Source: Cryomorphaceae bacterium (GTDB taxonomy: Bacteria > Bacteroidota > Bacteroidia > Flavobacteriales > BACL11). Taken from it: a stretch of 17,631 nt of DNA. The notes under the pieces are model-generated. The model saw only the letters and a program-made list of their open reading frames with translations, was not told the origin of the DNA and searched no databases. Both the position numbers and the translations under genes were made by a program. The stretch lies in NCBI GenBank assembly GCA_014384505.1, contig JACNFT010000044.1, positions 1-17,631 on the forward strand, read 5' to 3'. Numbering within the stretch: the stretch's first letter is position 1; each line of letters opens with the position of its first letter. Positions 15,329 through 17,631 of the stretch are shown here, in pieces.

Positions 15329-15493
15329 ATGAAAGAAGAAGAAGAAAAATCTGAAAAAAAATCTGAATATTATATTGGAGTTGGATTATGCCTGGGTATA
15401 GCATTTGGAGTGGTTTTCGATAATATAGGTTTGGGAATATGTCTTGGCTTAGTATTTGGTGTAGCTATGCAAAAGAAATATGCTAATAAATAG
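15329..15493 (+). CDS. Small two-segment membrane protein with glycine zippers (54 residues)
   Basis: ATG to TAG encodes 54 residues. The head is highly charged (MKEEEEKSEKKSE), followed by two hydrophobic segments of about 15-17 residues (14-30 and 33-47) separated by Asp31-Asn32, and a basic tail QKKYANK. The segments carry GxxxGxxxG zippers at Gly19/23/27 and Gly36/40/44. They also look like a duplication of one unit: GLCLGIAFGVVF in the first and GICLGLVFGVAM in the second. The likely topology is a hairpin in the inner membrane with both ends in the cytoplasm, probably self-associating through the glycines. I recognise the general glycine-zipper style but no named family. Its last 11 bases overlap the end of the convergent HsdR-N-like gene. 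Composition and a clean start and stop support a real gene; expression is unproven. Confidence 0.7.
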   Translation: MKEEEEKSEKKSEYYIGVGLCLGIAFGVVFDNIGLGICLGLVFGVAMQKKYANK

Positions 15494-15929
15494 GAACTTC
15501 CTTCAAAAAAGTAATCTTATTATTTTCATAATCCATAGCGCAACAAAAATGTTGCATCCCGTTGGTTACTACTAAAAAATCTACTCTCAATTTGAAATTA
15601 TATTTTGCAATCTGATTAAACGCATCTTGCGTAATCTTTACCTTTGGAGCCTTACACTCAACTATCATATTTGGCTTTCCTTCAGAAGTATACAATACAA
15701 TATCAGCTCTAGTTTGCATGCCATTATATTTTACCATTTTTTCCACTCCCATCAGCCCTAATGGATAGTTTTTTTCTAGATTTAAATAATGGATATAGTG
15801 CTGTCTCACCCATTCTTCAGGAGTTAAAACTAAATATTTTTTTCTTACTGCATCAAAAACTTGTGTAGTCCCTTCAACTAATTTAGTTTTGAGGACTGCA
15901 TTCGGCAAATTTAATTGAGGCATATTCAT
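15483..15929 (-). CDS. HsdR N-terminal-domain-like protein (solitary PD-(D/E)XK nuclease fold)
   Basis: Matches the stand-alone 'type I restriction enzyme HsdR N-terminal domain' family (HSDR_N_2 type) of Bacteroidota, about 150 residues. The fold's core is visible: TRADIVLY supplies the metal-binding Asp and MIVECKAPK is the ECK of PD-(D/E)XK, followed by QIAKYN and DFLVVTNG as in HsdR N-domains. Upstream, KKYLVLTPEEWVRQHYIHYL is the family's conserved opening. No helicase domain, HsdM or HsdS is present, so it is not a restriction system by itself; its job is unknown. A GTG at 15935 could add two residues, but ATG at 15929 or 15923 is the better start (MPQLNLP is the usual beginning). It is divergent from holA with about 13 bases between starts, a pairing I recognise from this phylum. 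Confidence 0.82.
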   Translation of the reverse strand: MNMPQLNLPNAVLKTKLVEGTTQVFDAVRKKYLVLTPEEWVRQHYIHYLNLEKNYPLGLMGVEKMVKYNGMQTRADIVLYTSEGKPNMIVECKAPKVKITQDAFNQIAKYNFKLRVDFLVVTNGMQHFCCAMDYENNKITFLKEVPIY

Positions 15930-15942
15930 ATCCACAAAATAA

Positions 15943-16944
15943 GTGAATTATAAAGAAATCATATCATCAATAACAAATAAAGATTTACAACCTGTCTATT
16001 TTTTAATGGGGGAAGAACCTTATTATATTGATAAATTAGCTAATGCTTTTGCAAAGAATGTACTCTCAGCTGAGGAGCAAGAATTCAGCCAAGTAATTCT
16101 TTACGGAAAAGAAATTGAAACAGCACAAGCAATTGCGGAGGCAAAACAATTTCCTTTTGGTTCCCATAAAAGAGTAGTAATTGTTAGAGAAGCACAACAC
16201 TTAAAAGATATTGATGTGTTGGATTCTTACCTAGACAATGTACAGCCCTCAACCCTTTTGGTGATTTGCTATAAAGGAAAATCAGTTGACAAACGCAAGA
16301 AATTCGGAAAAACCCTAGCCTCAAAATGTGTTGTTTTTGAAAGCAAAAAATTATATGACAATAAAATCCCAGCTTGGATAAACACCTATATAACAGAAAG
16401 CGGATTTAAGATTGACAATAGTGCAACTGCTGTACTAGCAGAATACATTGGTGCTGATTTATCCAAAATTACTAATGAATTAGAGAAGCTCATGTTAGTG
16501 GTAAAAAAGGAAGAACAAATTACCACAGCAATTATTGAGTATCATATTGGAATAAGTAAAGATTATAATGTTTTTGAATTACAAAACGCATTGGGGAAAA
16601 AGGATGTTTTAAAAGCGAATAAAATAATTAATCATTTTGCAGCCAATCCAAAGGACCATCATATTGTTCCAACGCTTGGCGCTTTATTTTCCTATTTTCA
16701 GAAAATAATGGTATATCATTTTTTGGAAGATAAAAGTCCAAAATTTGCTGCTAGTGCACTAAAAGTAAATCCTTTTTTTGTTAGTCAATACCAAACTGCA
16801 GCACAGCATTATAGCAAACGACAGTTATTTTATATTTTTGAATACCTAAAAGAGTATGATCTTAAGAGCAAAGGAGTAAACAACAAAAGCACTACACATG
16901 ATGGCCTTTTAAAGGAGCTAATTTTCAAAATTCTGCATGCGTAA
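15943..16944 (+). CDS. holA: DNA polymerase III subunit delta
   Basis: Delta subunit of the clamp loader, the 'wrench' that opens the beta clamp. It would act together with DnaX, which is also encoded in this window. The 333 residues match the DNA_pol3_delta family: PVYFLMGEEPYYIDKLANAF near residue 18, GKEIETAQAIAEAKQFPFGSHKRVVIVREAQ (SF-xxxR-V-V/I block), then ISKDYNVFELQNALGKKD and C-terminal collar-domain helices. Delta has the AAA+ fold but no working Walker A, as seen here. The start is GTG at 15943; no ATG lies between it and the conserved region, and homologues begin at the same point. It is divergent from the HsdR-N-like gene, so any promoter must overlap that gene's 5' end. Confidence 0.93.
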   Translation: MNYKEIISSITNKDLQPVYFLMGEEPYYIDKLANAFAKNVLSAEEQEFSQVILYGKEIETAQAIAEAKQFPFGSHKRVVIVREAQHLKDIDVLDSYLDNVQPSTLLVICYKGKSVDKRKKFGKTLASKCVVFESKKLYDNKIPAWINTYITESGFKIDNSATAVLAEYIGADLSKITNELEKLMLVVKKEEQITTAIIEYHIGISKDYNVFELQNALGKKDVLKANKIINHFAANPKDHHIVPTLGALFSYFQKIMVYHFLEDKSPKFAASALKVNPFFVSQYQTAAQHYSKRQLFYIFEYLKEYDLKSKGVNNKSTTHDGLLKELIFKILHA

Positions 16945-16964
16945 TATTGCTTCCTTTATTTAAT

Positions 16965-16972
16965 TATATTTG
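16965..16972 (+). promoter_or_regulatory. Putative -7 element (TATATTTG) for the TonB-dependent receptor
   Basis: Exact TAnnTTTG followed by C, 19 bases before the ATG at 16992, in the 47-base gap after holA. A TTG at 16947-16949 is 15 bases upstream, a little close for a -33 element. Confidence 0.45.
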
Positions 16973-16991
16973 CAGACTAATTTTTTCAAAA

Positions 16992-17631
16992 ATGCGCAAA
17001 TTTTTACTTTTACTTTCAATTTCTATATTTACTACAATAGCTTATTCTCAAACAGGAAACATCAGAGGATTTGTATATGACAAAAATAGTGGTGAGCCAA
17101 TCATGTTCTGTAATGTTATTTTACAAGGAACAACTATAGGAGCTTCAACTGACGTTAATGGAATGTATAATATTTCAAAGGTATTAGTTGGTGACTACAC
17201 CATAATGGTTACCTATATCGGTTATGATACCTCAACGGTAAACATTACTTTAAAAAAAGGAAAAGTAATTACACAAAATCTTGAGATATCAGAATCTAGT
17301 GTAAAACTAAATGAGGTAAGAATTTCAGCTGAAAGATCTGAAATGAAAACAGAAGTAAAGGCAGCTGCTATTAAAATTACCAAGCAAGATATGGAAATGA
17401 TTCCTAACATTGGTGGAGAGCCGGACTTAGCTCAATATATGCAAGTAATCCCTGGAGTCGTGTTTACAGGTGACCAAGGAGGGCAACTCGATACAAGAGG
17501 AGGTGGACCGATACAAAATAAAGATTTACTGGATGGCATGCCTAGTTATATTCCTTGTCATGCTATTGGTGTATATGCAGTTGTTGATACTGATATCATC
17601 ATACAGACAGATGTGTACACAGTTGGAGGTA
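16992..17631 (+). CDS. TonB-dependent outer-membrane receptor, N-terminal part (3' end cut by window)
   Basis: The frame from ATG 16992 is open to the window edge (213 residues). Residues 1-19 (MRKFLLLLSISIFTTIAYS) are a signal peptide with cleavage likely before Gln20. Next comes a carboxypeptidase-regulatory-like beta-sandwich (about 21-100: GNIRGFVYDKNSGEPI, then GASTDVNGMYNISKVLVGDYTIMVTYIGY), the extra domain of Bacteroidota receptors. A plug domain follows with IPNIGGEPDLAQYMQVIPGVVFTGDQGGQLDTRGG and LLDGM. Such proteins take up iron complexes, vitamins or oligomers across the outer membrane with TonB-ExbBD energy. The usual SusC label is not justified, because no SusD or TonB-box evidence is visible. 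Several residues after QGGQL differ from the pattern I expect for this family. The substrate is unknown and the barrel is off the window. Confidence 0.88.
   Translation, partial: MRKFLLLLSISIFTTIAYSQTGNIRGFVYDKNSGEPIMFCNVILQGTTIGASTDVNGMYNISKVLVGDYTIMVTYIGYDTSTVNITLKKGKVITQNLEISESSVKLNEVRISAERSEMKTEVKAAAIKITKQDMEMIPNIGGEPDLAQYMQVIPGVVFTGDQGGQLDTRGGGPIQNKDLLDGMPSYIPCHAIGVYAVVDTDIIIQTDVYTVGG

Noticed and set aside
15906..15913. TAAATTTG on the minus strand inside the HsdR-N-like gene
   Set aside because: It encodes the conserved LNL residues downstream of the start codon and points away from holA, so it is most likely a coding coincidence.
15483..15929. A type I restriction-modification system or other defence island around the HsdR-N-like gene
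   Set aside because: No HsdM, HsdS, helicase domain or other defence gene is adjacent; the neighbours are housekeeping genes.

Overview
The window looks like ordinary chromosome from a low-GC Bacteroidota, most likely a Flavobacteriales-type organism. Five sites match the Bacteroidota -7 promoter element TAnnTTTG, and most start codons have an A-rich leader instead of a Shine-Dalgarno sequence. The ribosomal cluster is rpsF-rpsR-rplI without ssb, the isocitrate dehydrogenase is the monomeric type, and a solitary HsdR-N-like gene sits head to head with holA. A TonB-dependent receptor with a carboxypeptidase-regulatory-like N-terminus opens at the right edge. I see no phage, insertion sequence, CRISPR array, tRNA or rRNA.

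Layout. Positions 1-1060: 3' part of a RecD/Pif1-like SF1 helicase. 1078-2814: glycerol-3-phosphate cytidylyltransferase followed by a CDP-glycerol glycerophosphotransferase, a two-gene glycerophosphate-polymer module. 2844-9824 (minus strand): a compact run read as dnaX, then an M16 metalloprotease, then monomeric NADP isocitrate dehydrogenase. 9980-11062 (plus): rpsF, rpsR, rplI, closed by a strong intrinsic terminator. 11212-13479 (plus): aconitase, ending at a terminator shared with the convergent SulP anion transporter (minus). 15329-15493: a 54-residue glycine-zipper membrane protein. 15483-15929 (minus): HsdR-N-like PD-(D/E)XK protein, divergent from holA (15943-16944, plus). 16992 to the edge: TonB-dependent receptor, cut by the window.

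How the genes relate. Two replisome clamp-loader subunits are present, tau/gamma (dnaX) and delta (holA). Two consecutive TCA enzymes, aconitase and isocitrate dehydrogenase, lie on opposite strands about 6 kb apart. The two glycerophosphate genes would make CDP-glycerol and transfer glycerol-phosphate to a surface glycan.

I did not find a wholly new system. The most interesting signal is in dnaX: an A9 tract and, 34 nt further on, an in-frame A AAA AAG heptamer followed by a small hairpin. Both lie where a short gamma product should end, and both have out-of-frame stops within a few codons. Other points to check are a SulP gene whose conserved N-terminus lies upstream of any conventional start codon, a palindrome in its putative promoter, and the unlisted 54-residue gene.
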